NCBI RefSeq assembly: GCF_016906535.1
Contig: NC_057379.1
Coordinates: forward strand, 2,102,230 to 2,166,229
Direction of reading: 5' to 3'
DNA from: Rhizoctonia solani
Lineage: Eukaryota; Basidiomycota; Agaricomycetes; Cantharellales; Ceratobasidiaceae
DNA length: 64,000 nt
Positions within the stretch are counted from its first letter, which is position 1; every line of letters starts with the position of its first letter. This document shows, piece by piece, positions 1 through 11,709 of this stretch. A program made the translations under genes and the position numbers. The notes under the pieces were generated by a model. The model was not told where the DNA came from, searched no databases, and saw only the letters and a program-made list of their open reading frames with translations.

Positions 1-138
1 AAACACTCTAGATGCATATTGGCACGGGTGTCTGGAGAGGTTGGCTATGGCTTTTACAGCGGACCGGTTGTCGCAATATATACAAATCTTGCAATACCCT
101 TGGTTTTTGGCTATATGCTTTGCTTTCATGAATGCTCA
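1..138 (-). pseudogene. Fragment of a retroelement RNase H-like domain
   Basis: The minus strand reads a short stretch with the pattern IYCDNRSAVKAI followed about 7 residues later by RHPCQYAS. This resembles the RNase H region of fungal non-LTR retrotransposons: an aspartate in a 'D-N-x-x-A-v-x-A-i' context, then an HP-x-Q motif. The frame meets a TGA upstream and runs off the left window edge, so only about 45 residues are visible. It looks like a dead scrap lying beside the hAT element. The assignment rests on two short motifs, so a family call is not possible. Confidence 0.45.
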
Positions 139-244
139 CGTGAAGGCTTAATCAGTTTGATAAGCAGCGTAGAAATCAAATATACCACGTGACCTTTGTA
201 TTCAACGCATCACGTGATCTGTGAAGACTGTCTCGAGCACCACC

Positions 245-261
245 ATCCAGTGTAGGGCTGT
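245..261. repeat. hAT left end: 8-bp TSD plus 9-bp TIR
   Basis: ATCCAGTG (245-252) is the target duplication. It is followed by the terminal inverted repeat TAGGGCTGT (253-261). Confidence 0.9.
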
Positions 262-3200
262 TGCCGATTGTAAATACATAGTATCAAATAAAGCGCCCCA
301 CTTATTTGATAACAATCACAATCTGGGTCTTGATATCACATGTTATCAGATTTGTAATGTTTGTATTGTTATCAAATCACTATCATAGCTAGTTGTCAGA
401 TACAATCACTTGATACAAAGTTGGGTAGATCTACCCCCAGTCCCGCCTCAAGCCATTGTTGGCATGAAATAAGCTGACGTGCTGTATCAAAAGACATGTT
501 TTGGTAGTCAGACATGACAAGTTTGCATCAAGAAAAAAGCCGCTTGACTGAAACACTTGTTGCAGGAATTGCAAGAATATCCTGAGCAATCTTAGCAAGG
601 ATGGGTATATGCGTTTCATTCTCCTAAGATTCATGTCATTTAAGTGTTGAATAGAAGCTCAATGAGCATACCTTCCACCAAACTAATATATCTCCGCCTT
701 GATACCTATATTTTCCATCCAAATAGCTTTGAATTTCTTCTGGGAACAAATTGTTCACCTCATTGCTCATGTCCAAAAGACCATCAATCCACCCAACATG
801 AGATTCTGATGAGCAAGGGCAAGGTATTGGATTGGAATCATTCCTCTTGGAGGCTGATTCTACTTTATATAGCTCATATAAGTATTCAAGGAGCTCCTCT
901 CCACGTTTCATCAACTGTGGCTCAAGCATCCCCCATCTGCGTGTATCTTGGAAATACCTAAGGCGCATTCCTGGGTGAAAAACTAGAGGACAACAAAGTT
1001 TGATTGTCAGCAAAAAAATATGTAGTAAATAGAGATGTGATACGCACTTGAAGCAAGCAATGTGAGATTGCTTTTTACAGCTAGATCATAATATTTTTCA
1101 AGTTTCTCTTCACCTGCCTTAAGCGCATCGACTAGAGCCTCTGCTGTCTTACTGCCAAGCAAAGATGAACTTAGACGTATGCGGCTTTCAGTAAGCTTCT
1201 CCCAAAGTATTGCATAGGTTGGTAGAACCAAGTGTAACACAGTTCTTCCTTGCCTAGAATAATCTTGTGTTGCAGATTCAAAAGGCTGTATATGCAGTAT
1301 TGTCTATCATTGTAGCTCATTGTAAGAGAGGTTGCAGACATACCTCAAGTATCCTAACAAGTTCGTTAAGTTCATCCCCCTTGTCATCTGTAATTGTCCA
1401 TTTGCGCTTCAGAGCACGCGCCCTACAAAGCAAAGCCCCAGTCTTGCCATCATCCAGTGTTGCAACATATTGATTGATTGCCTCAAAGACACATAAGCAT
1501 GAGTACAATAAGCTTCAACAGTAAACTTACCGCTTTTAGGAGAATAGCACAACGTATTTCTGCAAGCACTGAGTTCCACCGTACCCTAACACTTTTAATC
1601 ACTGCACGCAGCTCTAAGCCAAGTGCTCGAGTTATTGTATGCATTCGCTTTCGATGTGCTGCACTTGAGGTAATGTCAACAACAATACTATGTACCTAGC
1701 CAATATATATATTGGTTGTTAATAATCTAAAATACCTTACTTTTTACCACATACCTTTTGTACACAATTAAGTTTGTCACCCAACGCAACCTGAGTAGGC
1801 TGAGAGTCTAGAATTGCTACTATTTGTGGCTGATTCACGGTCTCTGTGTTGTTCAACTCCTCATCCAAAGCATCAACTAGTGCTGGATGGGTAGCCAATT
1901 TGTTCTCTTCACCTCGCAGCCGCTCCTCTTCTTCCAGGACTTCAGCGCTTTGTTCAAGAATTTTGCCTTCTTCAAATGCTTTAGCAAGGGAATATGTCTC
2001 ATCATTTTCTATTGGATCCATCGCTTTTAAGTTCGAGAGAATTGCTCTGTGGTTCATAGAATCAAAACGCTTGAAATATTTGAATGGCACCCAAATACAA
2101 CTCACCCACATACTAGATGTAAAGCATGACACAGGCAAGTAACAGACATGTGGCTGACATTGAGGCGAAACCCATACTTCTTAGAGAGCCACGCCGAGAG
2201 CTCGTTATTCATAGTCCGGTTATTTGAGGCATTGTCGGTAACACTTGCAATAACATTTCTTGCCGCATTCATGTGGTCCAGGGATCTAAATATCCGGCGC
2301 CCCATTCCTGCACCCGTGTGATCGGCGTCAAGATGGACAATGTCCAGTACAAACTCTTGCATATTCCAGGACTTGTCAATAAATGTGACAACAACCCCAC
2401 CAAGTGAATACACAAAACTCTTGCTTGTCCATGCGTCACTTGTGATCGCAAAGCGTGAGTTTTGTGCCTAAAAAGTACTTAATACTAAACTTGGATGAAA
2501 TGTCCAATGAGCTTACACTTAAGACTTGCCGAACACGTCTGCTCAACACCTCGTATAGTTTGTTCAAGTCCTTGCGCATTGTCGAGTGCACTGGTAGGTC
2601 AAGGTCGGGGCTAACCATTGCAAACACCTGTCGCATGCCTCTACCTTCGCCAAACGTTAAGGGATAATTGTCCCGCACAACTCCCTGGATTAGAACAGAT
2701 CGGAATGCCAATGGCGTAATGACAATCGGACCAGGACGGGGGTTGGCAGACTTGAACATTTCGCCAAGGGACGCTTGAGCCAATGTGAGCGTTTCGGCAT
2801 GTCGATTTGTGCGCTGCTTCACCGTCAATTTGTACTGTGTTGGTAATTTCTCGCAGGATTTGAGATGCCCAGCCAAATTTGTGGCACTTATCTTCTCCTT
2901 TGAGACGTCCTCTTGGGTCCGAGGAAAATGGTGTACTGATCTATCCAATCAACACACATGTGAATTATCGGAATTTTGGAATTTACCATGATGCACTTAC
3001 GGGCAGTATTTACACTTATAGGCCCATGCCGGCCTATTCGTATTTGGATAAAAACTTGCTTCTGGTTTGTTGTGATGAGCAAATGCCCATTCCCGAACAA
3101 TTGCAGATCGACCTCGCTTCCTCCCGACGCATATAATCGAATTTGTACTCGGATTTACATGACTCTGTTTATCCTCCACTCCCCCAGTACTACCCATCGA

Positions 3201-4292
3201 GTTAATTGTCTAAAAATACAATCAGTACCAAGGATGCTATGAATTTGTGGGAATCATACCTTCTGCCGCTTTCTCTTATGTCGTTGTACCTCGGACATAT
3301 TCAAGTTGTCATCTGGCTGTAGTGGACAGTAGCTATATTAGGCTCCCGATCATCTTTTCTTGATAATTTATTACATAGTTACTTACCTGAGCATCATCGC
3401 CCTCAGACTCACTCGAAGTTTCACCTGATTCGGAGCCAGAGGCTCCAGAGTGTGGGCTGAAATCCGAGTCGCTCGAGCTATTGGCCCCACCCTGCTTAGC
3501 TCCTAAAGCTTTGGTTGCACGGACAGATTTATGCCGGCGGCTATCACCATGGCGCCGTTTCTTGAGAGGTTTGTCTTGGGGATCTTGGGGAAGTGATTTG
3601 ATACTTCGAGATCTTCAGCTCTCGGCAGAAAACTGAAACAAGAACAGCACTTACCGGGCATAGACAAGGTCTGTCAGTTGTCCAACCTTCAACTCCGTGA
3701 GATGTGATGCGCCTGAATCCAGTTTTGGCGATCGAGCACACTCCTCGAAGAATTGGATGACAATATCCATGCCGCATGAGCCACGAAGAATATTGTCGAG
3801 AGGGTCGGCGTTAGATCCGGGAATACGAGAAAAACAACGAGTGAATGCTTGGTCTATTGTCTCAAAAATGGCTCCTGTAATGTTTTGCGGCTTGAGACTG
3901 AAGTTTCGCCAGACTATTCCCTCATTCGATCCCTCAGGGGTCGATAGGGGTAACTTTGCGGTTGCTGCTTTGAGACGTTCAATTGCAGCAAGTAGCGACG
4001 CATTTGGTAGGGCAGAGCCAGCCATGAGGTGAGAGCTTGAAGCAACTGCAAGAGGGATGCAACGTGTTAGGAAAACGTTAGAACGGCGAAGTGCGATATG
4101 CCTCGGGTGCCGAGGGATTATCATGATGTCAGATATTAGTTTATTGATTGCTAGAAAATTCGATTATATCATATCTTTATCTTATCAAACTGTATCACAT
4201 TTCGGTGGATTATCTGATTCAAATCTAACTTCCACGTGATCATATTCTATCATAAGAATCATGATAAGGCCCATTATCATCGACAGCCCTAA
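253..4292 (-). mobile_element. hAT-superfamily DNA transposon, complete ends
   Basis: The element is about 4.04 kb. Its left end reads TAGGGCTGT and its right end ACAGCCCTA, a perfect 9-bp terminal inverted repeat. It is flanked on both sides by ATCCAGTG, an exact 8-bp target duplication (245-252 and 4293-4300), which is the size typical of hAT insertion. Inside is a minus-strand, multi-exon transposase gene with BED finger, catalytic and dimerisation regions. The ends look transposition-competent, but the transposase carries an in-frame stop, so this copy is probably non-autonomous now. Confidence 0.9.
397..4025 (-). pseudogene. hAT transposase with BED zinc finger, nonsense-mutated
   Basis: This is a multi-exon gene on the minus strand, starting probably at MAGSALPN (ATG at 4025). 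Exons give, in order: an N-terminal region (4025-3655), a basic KKRR segment followed by a Ser/Glu-rich acidic stretch (about 3610-3390), a BED finger split by an intron (YKCKYC about 3010, then NLAGHLKSC about 2855), the SDAWTS motif (about 2430), TDNASNN (about 2240) and CLCHALHLV (about 2110). These are the usual hAT catalytic-domain signposts. The C-terminal dimerisation region reads ILAIPATSVSVKRLFS, then TGA (528-530), then CKLVMSDYQNMS in the same frame, ending at 397. The TGA is best explained as a mutated CGA arginine codon. Intermediate exon borders are less certain than the domain order. Confidence 0.8.
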
Positions 4293-4300
4293 TCCAGTGA
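4284..4300. repeat. hAT right end: 9-bp TIR plus 8-bp TSD
   Basis: ACAGCCCTA (4284-4292) is the exact reverse complement of the left TIR. It is followed by the second copy of ATCCAGTG (4293-4300). Confidence 0.9.
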
Positions 4301-4517
4301 TGTTGGATTGTAACTTTGTTGTGGCTGCCGAGCTTGCTGCCTCGCAAGAGGGGCCGCTCGGTTAGCTTGGCGCTAGTTGTGTCTAAGCATGTTATTGTTG
4401 TTACCGCTGGTTCGTGCATCATCGCATGTATCCCCACACCCGGCACCCCCTTCCCCTATCAAATCGATCCCCTTGCCACGCGCAAGCTTAGTCTCGCATT
4501 TCAGTGCATAGTCAATA

Positions 4518-7115
4518 TTGGACTACGCGGCTCAACATATCCGACGCCGCGTTGTCCAGGCTGGTGCCCTCGGAGTCGTTAGTTGCATCCTCGCCGTCTG
4601 GCTCAAGGGCAAAGGATTCGCAATCGGTAAGCATATCGGTCTCACTGCCCGCGACGATGCAATTCGTCATGCATCCCCTGAACTCTTACGAACTCTTACT
4701 AATTCACATTGCAGGCCCATCGGCCACTGGTTTCGGTGCTCCTCGAGAGTCCCGTGCAGTTCGCGTGCGCAGGCGAGAAGAGGCCCTCGAACGCCAGCGC
4801 GCCCTCGATCTTCCCCGCGCCCTCGAGCACGCAACCTCATCTAACAACCTGCGGGCGCGTGCGATTGCACAACCACAACCTCGCATCGCCACCACCACTG
4901 CTCCCCCTCCGGCTCTCCCCCCTGTACGAACCAATACATACCCAAGCCCAGTTCGGAAGAAGCCGACGAGGATATGAGCGGTGCAAGCAGTATGGGCCCC
5001 TCACCAAGTCCTCCACCTCCCGCTATCGGACGAAGCATGTCCAATGATTCGGATGGAGGTTATGTGGGAGTCCCATCGCTCCCCGCACCAAGCGGTCCTT
5101 CGGGTGCATTTGCAGTCTCTAGCGGCTCCCATGCGCGCTCATTCGATATCCGCACTGCATCTCCCATCCCCATTGCCTCCAACTCTTCCGTTATGGGCCG
5201 TGCCATCTCACCCAACACGGCCCAATCATCCGACGCCTCGGCCAATGCCACCCCTGTTGGCTCGGGCACGCCTACTGGGAGTGTAGTCGTACCTGGACGC
5301 GATCGCAGCGGGACCGTCGTCGGGAGGCCCATCTGGGATAATGAAGGCGGGCCAAGGCAGGTCGCTCAACCGGTCGCAAGGCCAACTTGGTCCGATGCGG
5401 ACGAAACACCCACGCGAGAGGTTACAACCACGGGCAGACGAGGGACGATAACGCGCAGGCCTCGTCGAGAACGAGATACGGATGGGGATGACACTGAAGC
5501 TGATGGGGACGACCAAACGGCCCAGCAAGGCGAGTGCCGTACGATTGGCATTGTCGACGCTGCGGATGGAGACGGTACAATGGCGATGGATATGACGGGC
5601 GAGGGTGTCGGCGTTGGTGTCGTCGCACTCGAACAAAATGACGACTTGGCGATGGGCGCTCCGCCCGGGGCCCCAGGTGCCATCGGAACTCCAAGGGCTC
5701 GGATCGCTCCTGGTACGGAGCTTACGCCCCGAGCGAGCATTGCCACCCTTGGTGCTCAGATAGAGCAAACCGCGCAAGAAACTCGTCTGTCCGTCCCTGT
5801 CAACCCTGGACCGTATGGCGACGCGGAGGTCTTGTTCAGCCTCCAGCTACTCGCTTACCTTAGCAAATATCCACACGTCTGACAAGCCTTTTACGAAACT
5901 CCCGCGACCCTCCGTGCGCTCGTCGACGCGAGTAACGAGCCCAAACCTTCGGCCCAACCGCTCTCCAGTACTGCCCAGTCGCCCAATGTTTTCTCCCTGG
6001 TCGAGCGATTCACTCTCCGCCCCTCCCCCTCTGAAACCACTCTCCCCCGGCTCCCCCACGAAATACAATACTGGGTCGGCGTAATCATGCGCAACGCATG
6101 CCGAAAAGACGATCAGCGGGGCGGAATTCGACAGTGCGTCAACATGTTATGTGGGCGATTGGAAGAGTTCCCTAGAGAGTTTGCCAAGTGCTGACGGTGT
6201 CGCAAGGCCAAGTACTGCGGCAAAGAGTGCCAGAGTAAGGCCTGGGCAGAAGGACATCGATTCTGGTGTAGGTGAGTGACCGTTTTACCAAAACTTATTT
6301 ATTTCTCATTCACTTGGGACTAACTTGTCTATTTACAGCGCCTGTGAAGAAGAGGACTCCCAGACCGTGGTTGCTCGCACGGGCTCTTCCGCCAACACCG
6401 TTCCCCCGCCGCCGTCGCAACCGAAGTCAAGGTCCCAACCCGACGCGGCCTTACCAACACTGTCACACGTGCATTGGTCAATATCGCCCGCGGGATGACA
6501 GGAAGAGCGAACACTACGGTGCAGCAACCGCAAGCACAGCCAGTGCCTACAAACCTGCCAACAGTCGGGCCAGGTGCGGGATTTAGGTTCGGTGCAGCGG
6601 CGGCAGAACACACAGAAGGGGATGGGCCGACGCAGGCGCAAGGGTTAGCTGGTGGGGTTCAGGCACGACCAGGGAATTTCCAGGCGCAACTACTGAGGTA
6701 CGCTAGGATGGCCGCAGCTGCCAGAGGTGTTCGGCCGGTGAGTCTAGTCCCTTGTGTTTTTTGAGTATCGCTTACCCCAAGTTGGTGGCTGGCCCTGCCT
6801 GCGCGAGCAGCCAATCCACCCTCAGCAGGTTGGGCTGGTCCACCGCGAGGAGGAGTTGCGTTCTTCAATGAACCTGCTCAGGCGGCCGATGCAGGCCCGT
6901 GTTGACAAACTCAAGGACCAGAGACAGCTCGGCGAAGTAGTGGGACAATGCCCAGTCAAGGGGTTGGCTCAAACCAGGGCGCGGAGCCAAACAACCCGTG
7001 GAACGTTGTCCCCGTACAGCAAGTCTCGCCCGTTCCAAGCGCCCCTCATACAACACCTCAGCACGCAAATCGACCATTGGACGGAGATGGAGACGATGAC
7101 ATGGTTCTCGAGTGA
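4518..7115 (+). pseudogene. MUB1/samB-like MYND zinc-finger protein, decayed copy
   Basis: Family members (Mub1 in yeast, samB in Aspergillus) carry a C-terminal MYND finger; yeast Mub1 acts with the Ubr2/Rad6 ubiquitin ligase. Visible blocks are AAQHIRRRVVQAGALG with CILAVWLKGKGFAIG (4518-4626), an 88-nt GT-AG intron (4627-4714), PSATGFGAPRESR, a Ser/Pro-rich linker, QYWVGVIMRNACRKDD (about 6070-6115) and the MYND finger C-x2-C...C-x3-C...H-x3-C (about 6188-6270). A second intron follows at about 6271-6339 and a third starts at about 6739. Lesions: in-frame TGA at 5880-5882, at 6192-6194 inside the MYND finger (between its first two cysteines) and at 6903-6905. There is also a frame change near 4930 and another near 6417. 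Each TGA sits where arginine is plausible. The 5' end is not recognisable: 4301-4517 shows only short open stretches such as VVAAELAASQ. High confidence in family, high confidence that it is broken. Confidence 0.82.
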
Positions 7116-8310
7116 ATAATAGCTGAGGTGGGAAATATCTGTCGTGTCTTTGCTCCCCCCCCCCCCATCAAACGTGTTGTATAATAATGTAGTGAACCCT
7201 TTTTTTTGTTTGTTTTGTCATTCCTTGCTATTGGTATATGGGCTCTGCACAATTACATTACAATATATACACTTTTCACCAATAACTAGCAAAACATAAA
7301 CTTAGAGCATGCCATGTAGGGAGATGGGCAGCATCTTGTCCCGAGAATTGTAGGTCAATGGTACCCAATTTGGAAGCTTGCAGATTGCAAGATTTTTGGT
7401 CCCAGACAAGCAACCTTCCTTCCACCCTTGGCTGGTTGCAACATGTGTGCTCTTTGAGTCCAGGCCTTATTTTGTAACTAGATCTCAACAAGAGCCCTTG
7501 CATATTCTGGTTTGGGTGGGGTAAGTGTGGTTAAGCAGGAAGTTTGCTGCGCTTTTTTGGACTTTTGACGGTCAGTATTGTGCTGGGTTCCATACCAACA
7601 GACCAATGTGTATTTTATGGACGGTATGTAAAATATAATGATATAGCAGTACTTTCACATAACCATGTTGGAGTTGTGGGGTAAGAGGTAACTAAGGAGC
7701 GCATCAAGGATCCGTCCTGAGATAATACCTTTGTAGACTCTATTTCACAAATAGCTGCCCCAATGACTTGGGCAGCACCGCTCAGATGTAGAACCTTGAC
7801 ACACAACACATGAAACGCAAGGTACCAGCAGTCAGGAAGTTCCAGGTCAGGGTTTGTACTACTGAATGTGACAATTGGGGGGAGGCCAACAGAGATCAAG
7901 TGGTCTCTGGCCAATTCAATAGGTGTGGTACTGTCCCTACAATATGTCAGGCCCTTGTACACACAGTTGTTCAAGCTAACCCACCTTGATTGGATCAAGT
8001 CAAATGCCCAGACTGTCCTGTACATGGTCACATGACCAGTACAAGTGGTTGCATGCTGGCCCAAGCCCAAATCTGGGGGGTAGCAGGTGTAATCATGGGT
8101 TATTACAAAGTAGTAGGTTGGTGGTAGGTTGAACCAAGCTACACTGCAGGGTGGCCCAAGCTACACTGCAGGGTGAAATGTGAGATGGCACAGGGTGGGA
8201 ACCAGGTGGACACAACCCACATATGGTGTTAGGGTGGATTATAGGGAAAGCATCAGCCCTCCTACAAAAAGTTGCGTACTTTACACACAACAATACCACC
8301 ATCCCCTAAG
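7116..8310. other. Intergenic, no recognisable gene
   Basis: Contains a poly-C run (about 7156-7166), a poly-T run and several open stretches without codon-like character. Minus-strand open frames of 75 and 151 codons (7276-7503, 7615-8070) resemble no family I know. About 78 bp at 8027-8105 match, in opposite orientation, part of the 171-bp repeats at 36789 and 37051, so this is dispersed repeat material. Degenerate precursors of the 83-bp satellite begin near 8270. Confidence 0.5.
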
Positions 8311-9340
8311 TTAGGGTGAGTCATGTGACAACTGACCACCCATGCCACACAGAATTGCGTACCACATGCAGAAGTATAGCACCATGGTCAATGTAAGGGT
8401 GAGTCACATGATCAATGATTACTCCTTGTACTCACAGTTGCGTACCAAGTATGCAGCTATATGACCCACAATCATGTTAGGGTGAGTCACATGACCACCC
8501 ATCACTCTACTCATGCAGAGTTGCGTACTTGGTACGCAACTATACCACCCACATTTATGTTAGGGTGAATCACGTGACCACCCACCACTCTACTCATGCA
8601 GAGTTGCATACTTGGTATGCAACTATATCACACACAATTGTGTTAGGGTGAGTCACATGACCACCCACCGCTCTACTCATGCAGAGTTGCGTACTTGGTA
8701 CGCAACTATATCACACACAATTGTGTTAGGGTGAGTCACATGACCACCCACTGCTCTACTCATGCAGAGTTGCATACTTGGTACGCAACTATATCACACA
8801 CAACTGTGTTAGGGTGAGTCACATGACCACCCACCGCTCTACTTGTGCAGAGTTGTGTACCAAGTACGCAACTATACCACCCACAGTTATGTTAGGGTGA
8901 GTCACATGACCACCACCGCTCTACTCATGCAGAGTTGCGTACTTGGTACGCAACTATATCACACACAATGGTGTTAGGGTGAGTCACATGACCACCCACC
9001 GCTCTACTCATGCAGAGTTGTGTACCAAGTACGCAACTGTACCACCCACAGTTATGTTAGGGTGAGTCACATGACCACCACCGCCCTACTCATGCAGAGT
9101 TGCGTACTTGGTACGCAACTATATCACACACAGTTGTGTTAGGGTGAGTCATGTGACCATCCACCACTCTACTCATGTAGAGTTGCGTACCAAGTACGCA
9201 ACTATATCACACACAACTGTGTTAGGGTGAGTCACATGACCACCAACTGCTCTACTTGTGCAGAGTTGCATACCAAGTATGCAACTATACCACCCACAGT
9301 TATGTTAGGGTGAGTCACATGACCACCCACCGCTCTACCC
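8311..9340. repeat. 83-bp tandem satellite with palindromic core
   Basis: The marker TTAGGGTGAGTCA recurs at about 8311, 8394, 8477, 8560, 8643, 8726, 8809, 8892, 8974, 9057, 9139, 9222 and 9305, a strict 82-83 bp period (about 13 units). Each unit holds a TCACATGACC box and a hairpin with 9-bp arms GTTGCGTAC / GTACGCAAC. The 3-nt loop is TTG in some units and CAA in others. Because TTG and CAA are reverse complements, the whole core is present in both orientations. The first two units are more diverged and the last is truncated at about 9340. Confidence 0.92.
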
Positions 9341-11513
9341 CCTACTATTTTTTAAGGATGTACTGGCGCTGTCCCCCCTTTGATTGTTTTATGCAAAATG
9401 TCTCTTGACGTTTTGCAGCTAAGCTTACAACTTTGAGAACCCAGTATGTGATAGCCAGATGTCTCAAAAACCTTACATATAGCTCTATAATTATTTTTAA
9501 TCACAACATTGCGTGTACTCAACAAAACATTTGACCTATCTTGTTTGACCCACCTATGAATGCACCTCAGTCTGGTGATCCAACACAGAAGATTAGCCAC
9601 TACTGACCAAGCATGAAACAATCAACAAGCGCACCAGTTTGCAAGAACAGCAACTGACTTGGGATCTTTGATTATGTACATAGATTTGCAAAATCACTAA
9701 TATATACAGATAATATTACTACATACAAACACACTGGCTACAGCTGAGGTGGGAGTGTGGGTTTGGTCACCATCACTGGTACTTGCTCAATAGCTTTGTG
9801 GTTGTGATCAACCGTGGGGCTGGTTCAACAAGGGCAAGTAACGCAAAAGAGATTAGAATATTGAGGGAGAGGAACTTGTTGAGTGTGTTTATAGCAAGCA
9901 TACAAGAATCTAGGAACAGTCAGATCATTGCCACTGAGTCACAGACAAAAAACAAGTTTATCTTTGTTGTCATCATACTTGTTGTCTGAGTCTCTGCGGC
10001 GCTGCAATACTTGACAGGGGTAAGGAGTTATGTTGCTGCGGCTACATAGCACACATATATATATATATATTCAATGGCCCAAGAGGCGCATACATCAAGT
10101 CTCATGCACAGAATAGATTTGGGAGTATATGTGCAATTTATTTTGATTATGATTTCAGAAACAAAGTCTATTTTACATGGACCATTCCTTATGGAAAGGC
10201 AATAGATGAGGTCCAAGCACTGGCACAGCCTAGTAGTGTTGCGTATGAGCCAAGTTTAGCCAAGCCAAGCCAACTTGCTTGTGCTAGAGTAAGCAGGCTT
10301 GTGGTTACTTGGTGTGATGATTAAGCAATTTGTGCCCTGGCTTGTGTGATGGGTCCATTCCGTTGGGTTATACATATATTCAGCCTGGTTTGGTACGGTG
10401 CATGCACAATACATAAAATGATAATGAGGCTAAGTTAGTATGTACATGGAATCAATAACTTCCAACTATTCTTCATTCTTGCAAGTCTTGCTCTCAAACA
10501 GATGAGAGACACAATTGAAACCATTGGGCTTGATCTCAATCCCAGTCTCTGTAACACCGTCCAGACGGTCTCTGCGGTGCCAACGCAACATGTGCTTCAA
10601 AACTTGCAGATATTCAACGTTCAAAGCAGAGAAGCAAGTTCTCTGAGCAGTTACGGTCAACTTGCTTGACAAGAATACTTGTTTAGACAATACAGACAAG
10701 CCTTGCGCAAGGAGGACGTTCATTGCAATCTAGTACAGTATTGGGTGTGTATACTGATGATTCTGCCAATAAATAATAAACTTGACTCCCCCTTTTATTT
10801 TTATAAGTTTTTACCACCATTTTAATTCAAAATACATAACATATTGAGCTCAGTGAAACTTGGCAGAAACCCAGCAAAAATGCAACGCAAAGGTACTTCA
10901 CACCTCATCCCAATTGCCTTCCAGCCTATCATACTATTGCAATGTGCTTAATTCAACAATCCCAACCGTTCCCCAAACTCAATCCTTGGAGACAGAGCTG
11001 TAGAAATACCATGTATATAGTAGTAAATACAAGAAGGATCTGGAATGTACTGGAACATGCATGTAATTGAGTCAAGCAACAATACCTAGTCATTTACTAG
11101 ATGACTTGACTATAATGTAAAGGTATAAATACGGGTGCACTCAACCGTATAGTACCTCATCCTCTCTTTCTCTATTCACACTACTGTCTTTACTATTGTT
11201 TTGTATTGATATAACTCTATTTACAAACTTATTCTTTCTACAAGAGCAAAAAAAAAGGCACATTTATTCTTTTCCTTGGCTATATCTGCACTAAAACAAA
11301 CTCCGTACAACTACACCCATTGGCAAGTGTTTGCTCATGCCAATACTGTCTATCTATGGTATACATCAGGTAAGCAAAAGACCAAGCCAGACCCTCAATC
11401 ATCACACGGTTGCCCTGAATCAACCCCACCTGATCCCAGCTTGTGAACCTTATTCTGCAAGGTAAGCCAAGTGCAAATTGCCCACCCTTGGCCTCAGATG
11501 CAACACTACAGCC
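9341..11513. other. Intergenic, repeat-derived, no recognisable gene
   Basis: AT-rich DNA with scattered open stretches under 100 codons and no recognisable motif. It includes a (TA)n tract at about 10054-10070, one copy of the dispersed repeat at 10048-10245, and a promoter-like stretch near 11120-11240 (TATA-like 'gtataaatac', then CT-rich sequence) without an attached reading frame I can support. Confidence 0.45.
10048..10245 (+). repeat. Copy of dispersed inverted-repeat family
   Basis: Shares the order of blocks with 12290-12460: 'tcaatggc.caagagg', 'tctcatgcacagaatag', 'aaagtctattttacatgg', 'accattcctta', then 'gtccaagc.ct.gcacagcct'. It lacks the downstream arm. Confidence 0.65.
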
Positions 11514-11709
11514 TAGCACAGCCGCCGCCGTACGGGCCAAATCCGTCCTGTCCCAACGGACCAATTTAGGACAAGGAATTTAGAAGAAATTCTTATGGAA
11601 ACGCACCCATTGGGTACGTTTCCGTAAGGATTTCTTCTAAATTTGTCGTCCTAAATTGGTCCGTTGGGACGGGACGGACTTGGTCCGCACAGCAGAGGCT
11701 GTGCTAGTG
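11514..11709. repeat. Long inverted repeat, about 90-bp arms (MITE-like)
   Basis: The left arm (11514-11603) and right arm (11617-11709) are close reverse complements around a 13-nt loop. Shared blocks include CTAGCACAGCC, GTCCCAACGGACCAATTTAG and AATTTAGAAGAAAT. A transcript would fold into a near-perfect long hairpin. No coding capacity. Confidence 0.85.

Noticed and set aside
5226..5777. Minus-strand open frames opposite the MUB1-like gene
   Set aside because: They lie in GC-rich, Ser/Pro/Ala-coding sequence that is open in several frames; only the plus strand matches a known family.
7615..8070. Minus-strand frame of 151 codons
   Set aside because: One end is the dispersed repeat shared with 36789 and 37051, and the rest has no recognisable motif.
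8311..9340. CRISPR-like array
   Set aside because: The whole 83-bp unit is repeated, with no unique spacers, and the genome is eukaryotic.
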